From positions 1-6,339 of the forward strand of contig JAZTYO010000025.1 of assembly GCA_045636945.1 (NCBI GenBank): a stretch of DNA of 6,339 nucleotides, in the 5' to 3' direction. Numbering within the stretch: the first letter of the stretch is position 1; each line of letters starts with the position of its first letter. This stretch comes from UMGS172 sp045636945 (lineage in GTDB: Bacteria; Bacillota; Clostridia; Oscillospirales; Acutalibacteraceae). The notes under the pieces are model-generated. The model ran no database searches, was not told the DNA's origin, and saw nothing but the letters and a program-made list of their open reading frames with translations. Positions 1 to 5,867 of this stretch are shown here, piece after piece. The translations under genes were made by a program, and so were the position numbers.

Positions 1-1
1 A

Positions 2-2653
2 GGGGAGCGCGACCATTTCGAATATTTCAAAGAAAAATGCTTTAACGGGCTTTATAAAATTTACGGTGAAAGCCCAAAACAAGAGTATATAGAACGCTTA
101 AATTATGAACTATCCATTATAAATAAAATGGGTTACGTTGACTACTTTTTGATAGTAGCCGACTTTGTTAATTATGCGAAAAGTCAGGATATACCCGTAG
201 GCCCCGGCAGAGGCTCGGGTGCCGCAAGTATTGTTGCGTATTGTATTGGAATCACGGGTATCGACCCACTCAAATATAATCTTCTTTTTGAACGTTTCCT
301 GAATCCCGAACGTGTTTCAATGCCCGACTTTGATATTGACTTCTGCTATGTCCGCCGTCAGGAGGTTATTGACTACGTTGTATCGAAATACGGCAGTGAC
401 CACGTTGCACAGATTGTAACCTTTGGAACAATGGCGGCAAGGGCAGCAGTTAGGGATGTCGGCAGGGCAATGGATATTCCGTATGCCTCTTGCGACCGAA
501 TTGCCAAACTCATTCCGCAGGAATTAAAGGTTACCATTGACCAAAGCCTTTTGAAGGTGCCTGAACTTAAGAAAGAGTATGAAGCAGATTCTAAGGTGCG
601 GGAGTTGCTTGATATGGCACGTAAGGTTGAGGGTATGCCTCGTCATGCCTCGACCCATGCGGCAGGTGTTGTTATAACCGACCGCCCTGTTTCGGAGTAC
701 GTCCCTCTTGCCACAAGTGACGATTCGGTTGTAACACAGTATACAATGACTACTTTAGAGGAACTCGGACTTCTCAAAATGGACTTTTTGGGACTTCGAA
801 ACCTCACGGTCATTGACGATACCGTTAAGATGATAAGAAAGTCGCGACCCGACTTTGATATAAACAAGATTCCGCTTGACGATAAAGCCACGATGTCTAT
901 GATGAGTCGCGGTCAGACCGAGGGCGTTTTTCAGTTTGAATCGGGTGGTATGCGAAGTGTTTTGCAGGCATTCCGCCCCGAAAAGATTGAGGACCTTATT
1001 GCTATAATTTCGTTATACCGACCGGGTCCTATGGATTCTATCCCGAAATATATCGAAAACCGTCATAATCCGAATAAAATAAGATATGAAACCGAATTGC
1101 TAAAGCCTATTCTTGAGGTTACGTACGGTTGTATTGTTTATCAGGAGCAGGTTATGCAGGTTTTCCGTAGCCTCGCGGGTTATTCTTTGGGTAGGGCAGA
1201 TATTGTCCGCCGAGCAATGGCCAAGAAGAAGCACGACGTTATGGAAAAGGAACGCTCTGCGTTTATCTATGGTGAAAAAGCTCCAGACGGTACCGTTATC
1301 TGTGACGGCTGTGTGAATAGGGGAGTTGACCCAAAAGCGGCTGAAAAGATTTTTGATGAAATGTCGGCCTTCAGCTCGTATGCTTTCAATAAATCCCATG
1401 CAGCAGCCTATGCCTTTGTTTCATATCAAACGGCATATTTAAAGTGTCATTACGAAAAGGAATATATGTCGGCGCTTCTTACAAGTGTGCTTGATTTTCA
1501 ACCTAAATTAGCTCGCTACATGCAGGAGTGCATCAAGAACGGTATCAAGATTTTACCGCCTGACGTAAATTGCAGTGAACGTGACTTTACACCGACCGAG
1601 GACGGTATACGTTTCGGTCTTTTGGCGGTCAGAAATATCGGCGGTAATCTTGTTGAACGTATGCTTGTTGAACGTAAAAATGGAACTTTTGAATCGGTTT
1701 ACGATATGTGCGACCGACTTTACGGAAACGACCTTAACCGACGTGCCGTTGAAAGCCTTATAAAAAGCGGTGCTATGGATTGCTTCGGTCATACAAGACG
1801 AACCCTCTTGCAGGGGATGGAAGGTCTTTTGCGTTCAATAGAGGCCTATAAGAAATATACAATGCACGGTCAGCTTGACCTTTTCGGTAACGCTATGGGT
1901 GAGTCACCCAAAACCTATGAGCTGACCGAACAGGATGAAATGCCGCATTTTGAACTGTTGCAGGGCGAAAAAGAGGTTACGGGAATGTATATCTCGGGTC
2001 ATCCGTTGGAGCAGTATTCGGGTGCGTTGTCGCAAAAGGGCTTGGTTAAAAGCTTTGACCTTAACGACCCCGAGAAATCCCAAAAGCTTGACGGCAAATT
2101 GGTATCTATCGGTGCGATGGTTTCAAAGCTTCGACGCAAGGCCACCAAAAACGACCAGACAATGGCCTTTGTAGATATTGAGGATATGTTCGGTAGCGTC
2201 AACGTACTGCTGTTTCCAAAGCTTTATGAGCAGTACGGTGAAACCTTAAATATTGGCTCGGTGTTTAAGTTTGTCGGACGTGTTTCGGTTAAGGAATCGG
2301 GTGACGTTGATCTTATCTGTGACCGAATCGAGCCAATGCCTAAAGGTACAACCGTGCCTAAGTATGATGTTATAAAAACTGAATATCAAAAAACTGAAAG
2401 TGAACCTCAGAATCAGAATTCTAAATACAAAAGAGGTCTGTATCTCCGAGTGACATCAATGCAAAGTGATGTTTACATCAAGGTCCGACGTATTATGGAT
2501 GTTTTTGATGGTGACACTCCGGTTATAATAAAAGAAACTGAGACAGGGAAGGCATTTGTTTCTCCAAAACACACGTGGGTTATGATGAACAACACAATGA
2601 TGCGTTGCCTTAAAGAAGTTTTGGGAGAAGAAAACGTCAAATATGTCGAGTGA
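2..2653 (+). CDS. dnaE: DNA polymerase III subunit alpha, DnaE (5'-truncated by the window)
   Basis: Catalytic subunit of the chromosomal replicase, which adds dNTPs to primed DNA at the fork. The frame is open from the window edge (883 codons visible), so the Met at 128 is internal. By eye against E. coli DnaE about 290 N-terminal residues, including the PHP domain, lie upstream. Numbering from the first visible codon, GPGRGSGAAS sits near residues 67-76. PDFDIDF holds the first two catalytic aspartates (about residues 109 and 111, nt 326-334), and KMDFLGL carries the third (about 261, nt 782-784). FQFESGGMR and LYRPGP follow. A consensus beta-clamp binding motif QLDLF is at nt 1871-1885 (residue 624). 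An OB-fold spans about residues 695-779, followed by a short linker and a small C-terminal domain. No intein and no 3'-5' exonuclease domain are visible, so this is the DnaE rather than the PolC type. No terminator follows, so readthrough into pfkA is possible. Confidence 0.97.
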   Translation, partial: GERDHFEYFKEKCFNGLYKIYGESPKQEYIERLNYELSIINKMGYVDYFLIVADFVNYAKSQDIPVGPGRGSGAASIVAYCIGITGIDPLKYNLLFERFLNPERVSMPDFDIDFCYVRRQEVIDYVVSKYGSDHVAQIVTFGTMAARAAVRDVGRAMDIPYASCDRIAKLIPQELKVTIDQSLLKVPELKKEYEADSKVRELLDMARKVEGMPRHASTHAAGVVITDRPVSEYVPLATSDDSVVTQYTMTTLEELGLLKMDFLGLRNLTVIDDTVKMIRKSRPDFDINKIPLDDKATMSMMSRGQTEGVFQFESGGMRSVLQAFRPEKIEDLIAIISLYRPGPMDSIPKYIENRHNPNKIRYETELLKPILEVTYGCIVYQEQVMQVFRSLAGYSLGRADIVRRAMAKKKHDVMEKERSAFIYGEKAPDGTVICDGCVNRGVDPKAAEKIFDEMSAFSSYAFNKSHAAAYAFVSYQTAYLKCHYEKEYMSALLTSVLDFQPKLARYMQECIKNGIKILPPDVNCSERDFTPTEDGIRFGLLAVRNIGGNLVERMLVERKNGTFESVYDMCDRLYGNDLNRRAVESLIKSGAMDCFGHTRRTLLQGMEGLLRSIEAYKKYTMHGQLDLFGNAMGESPKTYELTEQDEMPHFELLQGEKEVTGMYISGHPLEQYSGALSQKGLVKSFDLNDPEKSQKLDGKLVSIGAMVSKLRRKATKNDQTMAFVDIEDMFGSVNVLLFPKLYEQYGETLNIGSVFKFVGRVSVKESGDVDLICDRIEPMPKGTTVPKYDVIKTEYQKTESEPQNQNSKYKRGLYLRVTSMQSDVYIKVRRIMDVFDGDTPVIIKETETGKAFVSPKHTWVMMNNTMMRCLKEVLGEENVKYVE

Positions 2654-2677
2654 ATTTTAAAAAATTGACGATAATGC

Positions 2678-2706
2678 TTGACATAATTTCATGTTTGGGG
2701 TAATAT
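2678..2706 (+). promoter_or_regulatory. Sigma-A promoter for pfkA
   Basis: TTGACA (2678-2683), a 17-bp spacer, then TAATAT (2701-2706). The -35 box is perfect and the -10 box differs at one position. Transcription would start near 2713, giving a leader of about 57 nt. It lies just after the dnaE stop codon, so pfkA can be expressed independently of dnaE. Confidence 0.85.
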
Positions 2707-2716
2707 ACATTTTGAA

Positions 2717-2729
2717 TACTTTTAAAGTA
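2717..2729. promoter_or_regulatory. 13-bp perfect palindrome in the pfkA leader (possible operator)
   Basis: TACTTT-T-AAAGTA is a perfect 6-1-6 inverted repeat a few bases after the predicted pfkA transcription start. The position suits a roadblock operator or a weak leader hairpin. It is AT-rich and short, so chance is a real alternative. No known regulator is recognised. Confidence 0.3.
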
Positions 2730-2769
2730 ATCAAAAACGCAATATTTTAGAAATGGGTGTAATATATTT

Positions 2770-3741
2770 ATGGCTAATGTAACAGCTATCGGTGTTTTGA
2801 CCAGTGGAGGAGATGCTCCGGGTATGAATGCTGCCGTACGTGCAGTTGTCAGAACAGCAATTTCAATGGGTATCAAGTGCTATGGTATTCGTCGTGGATA
2901 CAACGGACTTATCGAAGGTGATATTTTTGAAATGACCCTTCGTGATGTTTCTGATATTATCCACCGTGGCGGTACTATGCTTTTCACTGCTCGTAGCCCT
3001 ATGTTTAAAACCGAAGAGGGTATGCAGATGGCTATGGATAACTGCAAGAAATACGGCATCAACGGTATTGTTGTAATCGGTGGTGACGGTTCTTACCGTG
3101 GCGCACGTGACCTTTCTTTGAGAGGTGTACCTTGTGTTGGCATTCCTGGTACTATTGACAACGACATCACCTCGACCGACTACACTATTGGCTTTGATAC
3201 TGCAATGAACACTGCTATGGATATGGTTGATAAACTTCGTGATACTACCCAATCACACGAACGTTGCTCGGTTGTTGAGGTTATGGGACGTCACGCTGGT
3301 TGGCTTGCTCTTGAAACTGGTATTGCTGTCGGTGCAACTGCAATCCTTGTTCCCGAGGTGGCATACAATATTGATAAGGATATTGTTGCCAAGATTAACA
3401 AAACCCTGCAGTCGGGCAAAAAGCACTTTATCGTGGTTGTTGCCGAGGGTGTTGGTGAGGTTTATAAGATTGCCAAGGAAATTGAGGAAAAAACAGGCAT
3501 TGAGTCAAGAGCAACTATTCTTGGACATGTACAGCGTGGCGGTAGTCCCACAGTACGTGACCGTGAGATGGCAAGCTGTATGGGCCACTATGCAGTTAAT
3601 CTCTTGAGTCAGGGTATCGGTAACCGTGTTGTTTCTTACCGCAAAGGTGAGATTGTTGATTACGATATTTTTGAGGCTCTTAATATGACCAAGGAATTCA
3701 ATATTGATAAACACAACACCGCAAATACTATTTCAATCTGA
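2770..3741 (+). CDS. pfkA: ATP-dependent 6-phosphofructokinase
   Basis: Phosphorylates fructose-6-phosphate to fructose-1,6-bisphosphate, the committed step of glycolysis; cytosolic, with homotetramers usual in the family. At 323 aa it is the normal bacterial length. Motifs in order: GGDAPGMN (13-20, nucleotide loop), GGDGS (104-108), GTIDND (127-132, catalytic base Asp130), VMGRHAGW (171-178) and RATILGHVQRGGSP (247-260, sugar-phosphate contacts Arg247, His253, Arg256). Gly at position 107 (GGDGS) and Gly127 before TIDND mark ATP use; PPi-dependent enzymes carry Asp and Lys there. By remembered alignment, effector-site arginines are kept (Arg24, Arg28, Arg157), but the E. coli Glu187 equivalent is Thr190 and the Lys211 equivalent is Ser215. 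The start is the first in-frame ATG; the upstream GGGTG (2755-2759) is a modest ribosome binding site about 10 nt away. It has its own promoter and terminator. Confidence 0.97.
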   Translation: MANVTAIGVLTSGGDAPGMNAAVRAVVRTAISMGIKCYGIRRGYNGLIEGDIFEMTLRDVSDIIHRGGTMLFTARSPMFKTEEGMQMAMDNCKKYGINGIVVIGGDGSYRGARDLSLRGVPCVGIPGTIDNDITSTDYTIGFDTAMNTAMDMVDKLRDTTQSHERCSVVEVMGRHAGWLALETGIAVGATAILVPEVAYNIDKDIVAKINKTLQSGKKHFIVVVAEGVGEVYKIAKEIEEKTGIESRATILGHVQRGGSPTVRDREMASCMGHYAVNLLSQGIGNRVVSYRKGEIVDYDIFEALNMTKEFNIDKHNTANTISI

Positions 3742-3757
3742 TATCGCTTCTTATTTT

Positions 3758-3785
3758 ACCGCCCTGTTTTGCAGGGCGGTTTTTT
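3758..3785 (+). terminator. Rho-independent terminator after pfkA
   Basis: A 9-bp GC-rich stem, ACCGCCCTG (3758-3766) with CAGGGCGGT (3772-3780), has a 5-nt loop and is followed at once by a T run ending at 3785. It closes the pfkA transcript and insulates the next gene. Confidence 0.93.
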
Positions 3786-3811
3786 GTTAGAGCTGTTACA
3801 AATAATAATAT

Positions 3812-3840
3812 TTGACATAACTTTGGATTTGTGGTAAAAT
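3812..3840 (+). promoter_or_regulatory. Sigma-A promoter for the E2-like gene
   Basis: TTGACA (3812-3817), a 17-bp spacer, then TAAAAT (3835-3840). The predicted start near 3847 leaves a very short leader of about 17 nt that contains just the ribosome binding site. It resembles the pfkA promoter closely (both have TTGACATAA at the -35). Confidence 0.85.
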
Positions 3841-3850
3841 AACAACGTTA

Positions 3851-3858
3851 AGGGGTGA
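3851..3858 (+). promoter_or_regulatory. Ribosome binding site that fixes the E2-like start
   Basis: AGGGGTGA lies 5 nt before the ATG at 3864. The in-frame GTG at 3855 falls inside this Shine-Dalgarno sequence, so translation should begin at 3864 rather than 3855. Confidence 0.85.
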
Positions 3859-3863
3859 TATTT

Positions 3864-4736
3864 ATGAGAAGAGACGGAAAGAAAATCAAGGTAGAACATG
3901 TAGAGTATGCACTTACTCCTCATATAATGCCAGACCGTTGTGATGCTATGAATATGTGCGAGGTTGATGTACCTGTAAAGCCCATGCAGGATTATCTTAA
4001 CGCCAAGCGTAAAGAAGGCCATAAAATCAGCCACCTTGCACTTATTATGGCTGCTTATGTAAGACTTATCGGCGAGTTTCCCGAGTTGAACCGTTTTATC
4101 GTTAATAAAAAGGTTTATGCACGAAACGAGCTTATAGTAGGTATGGTTGTACTTAAGGCAGGTAAAATGGATAACGGTACTATGTCTAAGGTTAATTTTG
4201 ACCCTGCTGATACCGTTTTCGATGTCAACAGCAAGATTACCGAGTATATCGAAATCAACCGTCAGGATGGTGACAATAGCACCGACAAGCTTGCTAAATT
4301 CTTGCTTAAAATTCCGGGTCTTTTGAGATTTGGTGTTAATTTGCTTAAATGGATGGATAAGCATGGTTGGTTGCCCAGAGCAATTATTGACGCTAGTCCG
4401 TTCCATGCTACTATGTCGATTACCAACCTGGCAAGTATACGTACTCAGCACGTTTATCACCATGTTTACAATTTCGGTACAACAAGCGTTTTCCTTGCAA
4501 TGGGTAAGACCCGTGAGGTTGCAAGACAGAACGATAACGGTGAGATTTATCTCGAAAAATGTATGCCTATCGGCATTGTAATGGACGAGCGAATCTGTTC
4601 GGGAAGTTACTATGCAAGTGCTTTTAAAAAGTTTTTAAAATACCTCGAAAAGCCCGAGCTTCTTGAGATTAAGCCTGATCCTGAAAAGGTTGTAAGGGAA
4701 ACAAAATACAGAAAAGACCGCTATCCCGAGGGTTGA
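3864..4736 (+). CDS. Stand-alone 2-oxoacid dehydrogenase E2-like acyltransferase-fold protein (degenerate active site)
   Basis: A 290-aa protein that resembles only the catalytic (chloramphenicol acetyltransferase-like) domain of lipoyl E2 acyltransferases. It has no lipoyl domain, no subunit-binding domain, no signal peptide and no clear membrane segment. Family-like stretches are an N-terminal region with MPDRCDAMN (22-30), KISHLALIMAAYVR (54-67) with PELNRFIV (73-80), FHATMSITNLASI (180-192), FGTTSVFLAMGKT (204-216) and the motif region MPIGIVMDERICSG (234-247). In true E2 enzymes that last region reads DHRxxDG, where His is the catalytic base. Here it is DERICSG (241-247): Glu242 replaces His and Ser246 replaces Asp. 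Classical acyl transfer from lipoate is therefore doubtful, and no E1 or E3 gene is adjacent. It could be a different transferase or a non-catalytic trimer. It is monocistronic, with its own promoter and terminator. The fold call is fairly sure; the function is unknown. Confidence 0.8.
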   Translation: MRRDGKKIKVEHVEYALTPHIMPDRCDAMNMCEVDVPVKPMQDYLNAKRKEGHKISHLALIMAAYVRLIGEFPELNRFIVNKKVYARNELIVGMVVLKAGKMDNGTMSKVNFDPADTVFDVNSKITEYIEINRQDGDNSTDKLAKFLLKIPGLLRFGVNLLKWMDKHGWLPRAIIDASPFHATMSITNLASIRTQHVYHHVYNFGTTSVFLAMGKTREVARQNDNGEIYLEKCMPIGIVMDERICSGSYYASAFKKFLKYLEKPELLEIKPDPEKVVRETKYRKDRYPEG

Positions 4737-4754
4737 AATCTTATAATACAAAAC

Positions 4755-4787
4755 AAAAAGCCAACCGCTAAAAACGGTTGGCTTTTT
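4755..4787. terminator. Bidirectional terminator between the E2-like gene and tRNA-Arg
   Basis: An 8-bp stem, GCCAACCG (4760-4767) with CGGTTGGC (4775-4782), has a 7-nt loop and is flanked by A5 (4755-4759) and T5 (4783-4787). The flanks give a U tract on either strand, so one hairpin can end both the plus-strand E2-like transcript and the minus-strand tRNA transcript. It abuts the tRNA CCA end. Confidence 0.92.
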
Positions 4788-4864
4788 TGGCGTCCTCGGC
4801 GGGATTCGAACCCACGGCCTTTCGCTTAGGAGGCGAACGCTCTATCCAGCTGAGCTACGAAGAC
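4788..4864 (-). tRNA. tRNA-Arg, anticodon CCT
   Basis: A 77-nt cloverleaf reading right to left. The acceptor GTCTTCG pairs with CGAGGAC (one G-U). The D arm is GCTC/GAGC, the anticodon stem is TTCGC/GCGAA with loop CTCCTAA, and the variable region has 5 nt. The T arm is GTGGG-TTCGAAT-CCCGC with one G-U. The discriminator is G and the 3' CCA is encoded (4788-4790). The anticodon CCT (plus-strand positions 4828-4830) reads AGG, so it should carry arginine. It is convergent with the E2-like gene and divergent from smpB. Confidence 0.97.
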
Positions 4865-4880
4865 GTATGACACGCTTAAT

Positions 4881-4909
4881 AATATACCTTATTTCAATCG
4901 GTTTGTCAA
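4881..4909 (-). promoter_or_regulatory. Sigma-A promoter for tRNA-Arg
   Basis: On the minus strand, TTGACA (4909-4904), a 17-bp spacer, then TATATT (4886-4881). The start would fall near 4874, about 10 nt before the mature tRNA 5' end, as is usual for a single stable-RNA unit. Confidence 0.88.
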
Positions 4910-4960
4910 TGCATTTTGAGGTTAAAGATTTTGAAATCATCGATATTTGTCGTTTGATAC

Positions 4961-4975
4961 CACTTGACCCAAGTG
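4961..4975. promoter_or_regulatory. Inverted repeat overlapping the smpB -35 box (possible operator)
   Basis: CACTTG-ACC-CAAGTG is a perfect 6-3-6 inverted repeat. Its left arm and spacer contain the -35 box TTGACC (4964-4969), so a protein bound here would occlude RNA polymerase. It is short; no matching regulator is identified. Confidence 0.35.
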
Positions 4976-4992
4976 CTTTGTTGTGTTATAAT
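4964..4992 (+). promoter_or_regulatory. Sigma-A promoter with extended -10 for smpB
   Basis: TTGACC (4964-4969), a 17-bp spacer, then a perfect TATAAT (4987-4992) preceded by TGT, an extended -10. The predicted start near 4999 gives a leader of about 29 nt. That start lies after the in-frame TTG at 4995, which rules it out as the smpB start codon. Confidence 0.9.
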
Positions 4993-5016
4993 TATTGTCC
5001 AATAATGATGGAAAGC

Positions 5017-5022
5017 GAGGTG
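5017..5022 (+). promoter_or_regulatory. smpB ribosome binding site
   Basis: GAGGTG, 5 nt before the ATG at 5028, is a near-perfect anti-16S match that supports the 5028 start. Confidence 0.85.
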
Positions 5023-5027
5023 TTCGT

Positions 5028-5492
5028 ATGGCGGATATTTTGAAGACAATAGCAACCAACAAAAAAGCGTTCCACGATTATTTCGTTGAGGAAAGTATGG
5101 AATGCGGTATTGAGCTGTGCGGCACCGAGGTTAAATCTATCCGCCGTGGCGGTGTGAATCTTAAGGACTCGTGGTGCGATATCGATGCGGGCGAGATCTT
5201 TGTTAAAGGGATGCACATCAGCCCCTATGAAAAGGGAAATATCTTTAATCGTGAGCCAACCAGAGTCAGGAAACTGTTGCTTCATAAAAAGGATATCAAC
5301 CGTCTTTTCGGTGTTGTCAAGCAAACGGGGCTTACGCTTATTCCGTTGTCCTTGTATTTCAAGGGTTCACTCGTTAAGGTTCAGCTTGGCGTTTGTCGAG
5401 GCAAAAAGCTTTACGATAAGCGGGCAGATATGGCCAAAAAGTCGGCAGAGCGCACCATAGAGCGTGAGATGAAGGAAAGGAACAGGGAATAG
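5028..5492 (+). CDS. smpB: SsrA-binding protein SmpB
   Basis: Small basic RNA-binding protein that carries alanyl-tmRNA into the empty A site of stalled ribosomes for trans-translation. At 154 aa it is the normal family length. Family signatures: NKKAFHDYF (11-19), the hallmark GIELCGTEVKSIRRGGVNLKD (about 27-47), HISPYEKGN (63-71), REPTRVRKLLLHKKDI (about 75-90), and the C-terminal GKKLYDKRADMAKKSAER (about 125-142). That last lysine/arginine-rich tail is known to enter the mRNA channel and act in decoding. The ATG at 5028 is chosen over an upstream in-frame TTG because of the ribosome binding site and promoter. Its RNA partner ssrA lies about 375 bp downstream on the same strand, and no terminator is visible between them. 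An upstream inverted repeat on the -35 may regulate it. Confidence 0.97.
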   Translation: MADILKTIATNKKAFHDYFVEESMECGIELCGTEVKSIRRGGVNLKDSWCDIDAGEIFVKGMHISPYEKGNIFNREPTRVRKLLLHKKDINRLFGVVKQTGLTLIPLSLYFKGSLVKVQLGVCRGKKLYDKRADMAKKSAERTIEREMKERNRE

Positions 5493-5494
5493 GT

Positions 5495-5767
5495 ATGATT
5501 TTAAAAACGATCCACTTGAAAGAACTTTATCCCGCTATCGACCGCAACGGTGCCGACCCGACTCTCGAGGCTATGGTGTAGGAAATCCATCGTGAGAATA
5601 CCAAAGGCAAAAAAATATCCGTCGGTGCTTATCTGTCCGGGAGGTGGACACGGTATAAGCAACTGCCGATTGGGTGTTGTAGGGTCATCTGATAGTGAAC
5701 TATGAAGCATAATGCCGAATGGTGCCGACTGGCTGTCAAATGGCTCAAAATGGTGTTTGATTTTTGA
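5495..5767 (+). pseudogene. Remnant of an alpha/beta-hydrolase (acetyl-esterase-like) gene
   Basis: The ATG lies 2 nt after the smpB stop, so the intact gene was probably co-transcribed and translationally coupled with it. Frame 1 reads MILKTIHLKELYPAIDRNG then ADPTLEAMV and hits TAG at 5579-5581. The same frame continues EIHRENTKGKK to an A7 run (5609-5615). After a one-base frame change it reads YPSVLICPGGGHGIS (from 5616) and ends at TGA 5703-5705. The original frame then resumes NAEWCRLAVKWLKMVFDF to TGA 5765-5767. ICPGGG resembles the oxyanion-hole motif near the N-terminus of esterase-type hydrolases; GHGIS and the AVKWLK ending resemble their C-terminal catalytic-His region. The central part with the GxSxG nucleophile is missing. 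I infer a large internal deletion plus a nonsense and two frame changes. The family call rests on remembered motifs, not on a search. Confidence 0.7.
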
Positions 5768-5784
5768 TGTATTGTTATGACTTT

Positions 5785-5859
5785 GTAGGGAATGGATTTA
5801 TCCATTTCGATTACACCTCATCCACCGCTATGCGGTCCCCTTTCCCCTCATGGGAAAGG
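5785..5859. repeat. Hairpin-rich intergenic repeat block upstream of ssrA
   Basis: Three inverted repeats lie in tandem: AATGGAT/ATCCATT (5791-5797 with 5800-5806), ACCGC-TAT-GCGGT (5824-5836) and CCTTTCCC-CTCAT-GGGAAAGG (5839-5859). The run from ACCTCATCCACCGC to the last hairpin resembles dispersed intergenic repeats I recall from gut Clostridia genomes. No coding frame explains it. The block sits between the dead hydrolase gene and the tmRNA 5' end. The hairpins are seen directly; the repeat-family assignment is from memory. Confidence 0.6.
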
Positions 5860-5867
5860 CTTTACAC

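Noticed and set aside
128..130. ATG as the dnaE start
   Set aside because: The frame is open to the window edge and codons 2-127 encode DnaE-like sequence directly preceding MGYVDYFLIV, so the Met is internal.
3073..3168. PPi-dependent phosphofructokinase
   Set aside because: GGDGS and PGTIDND carry the Gly residues of ATP-dependent enzymes; PPi enzymes have Asp and Lys at those positions.
3855..3857. GTG as the start of the E2-like protein
   Set aside because: The GTG is part of the Shine-Dalgarno sequence AGGGGTGA; the ATG at 3864 has correct spacing.
3756..4463. Minus-strand 235-codon frame opposite the E2-like gene
   Set aside because: It runs across the pfkA terminator and the E2-like promoter, shows no recognisable motif, and the plus-strand frame has a promoter, ribosome binding site and family motifs.
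4995..4997. TTG as the smpB start
   Set aside because: It lies before the predicted transcription start and just after the -10 box; the ATG at 5028 has a good ribosome binding site and gives a normal-length SmpB.
5501..5710. Minus-strand 69-codon frame over the hydrolase remnant
   Set aside because: No motif or ribosome binding site; the plus strand carries recognisable hydrolase motifs.
5757..5814. Possible ssrA promoter (TTGATT, TTGTTA or TTGTAG with weak -10 candidates)
   Set aside because: No pairing gives an acceptable -10 at 16-18 bp; the best candidates match only two or three -10 bases.
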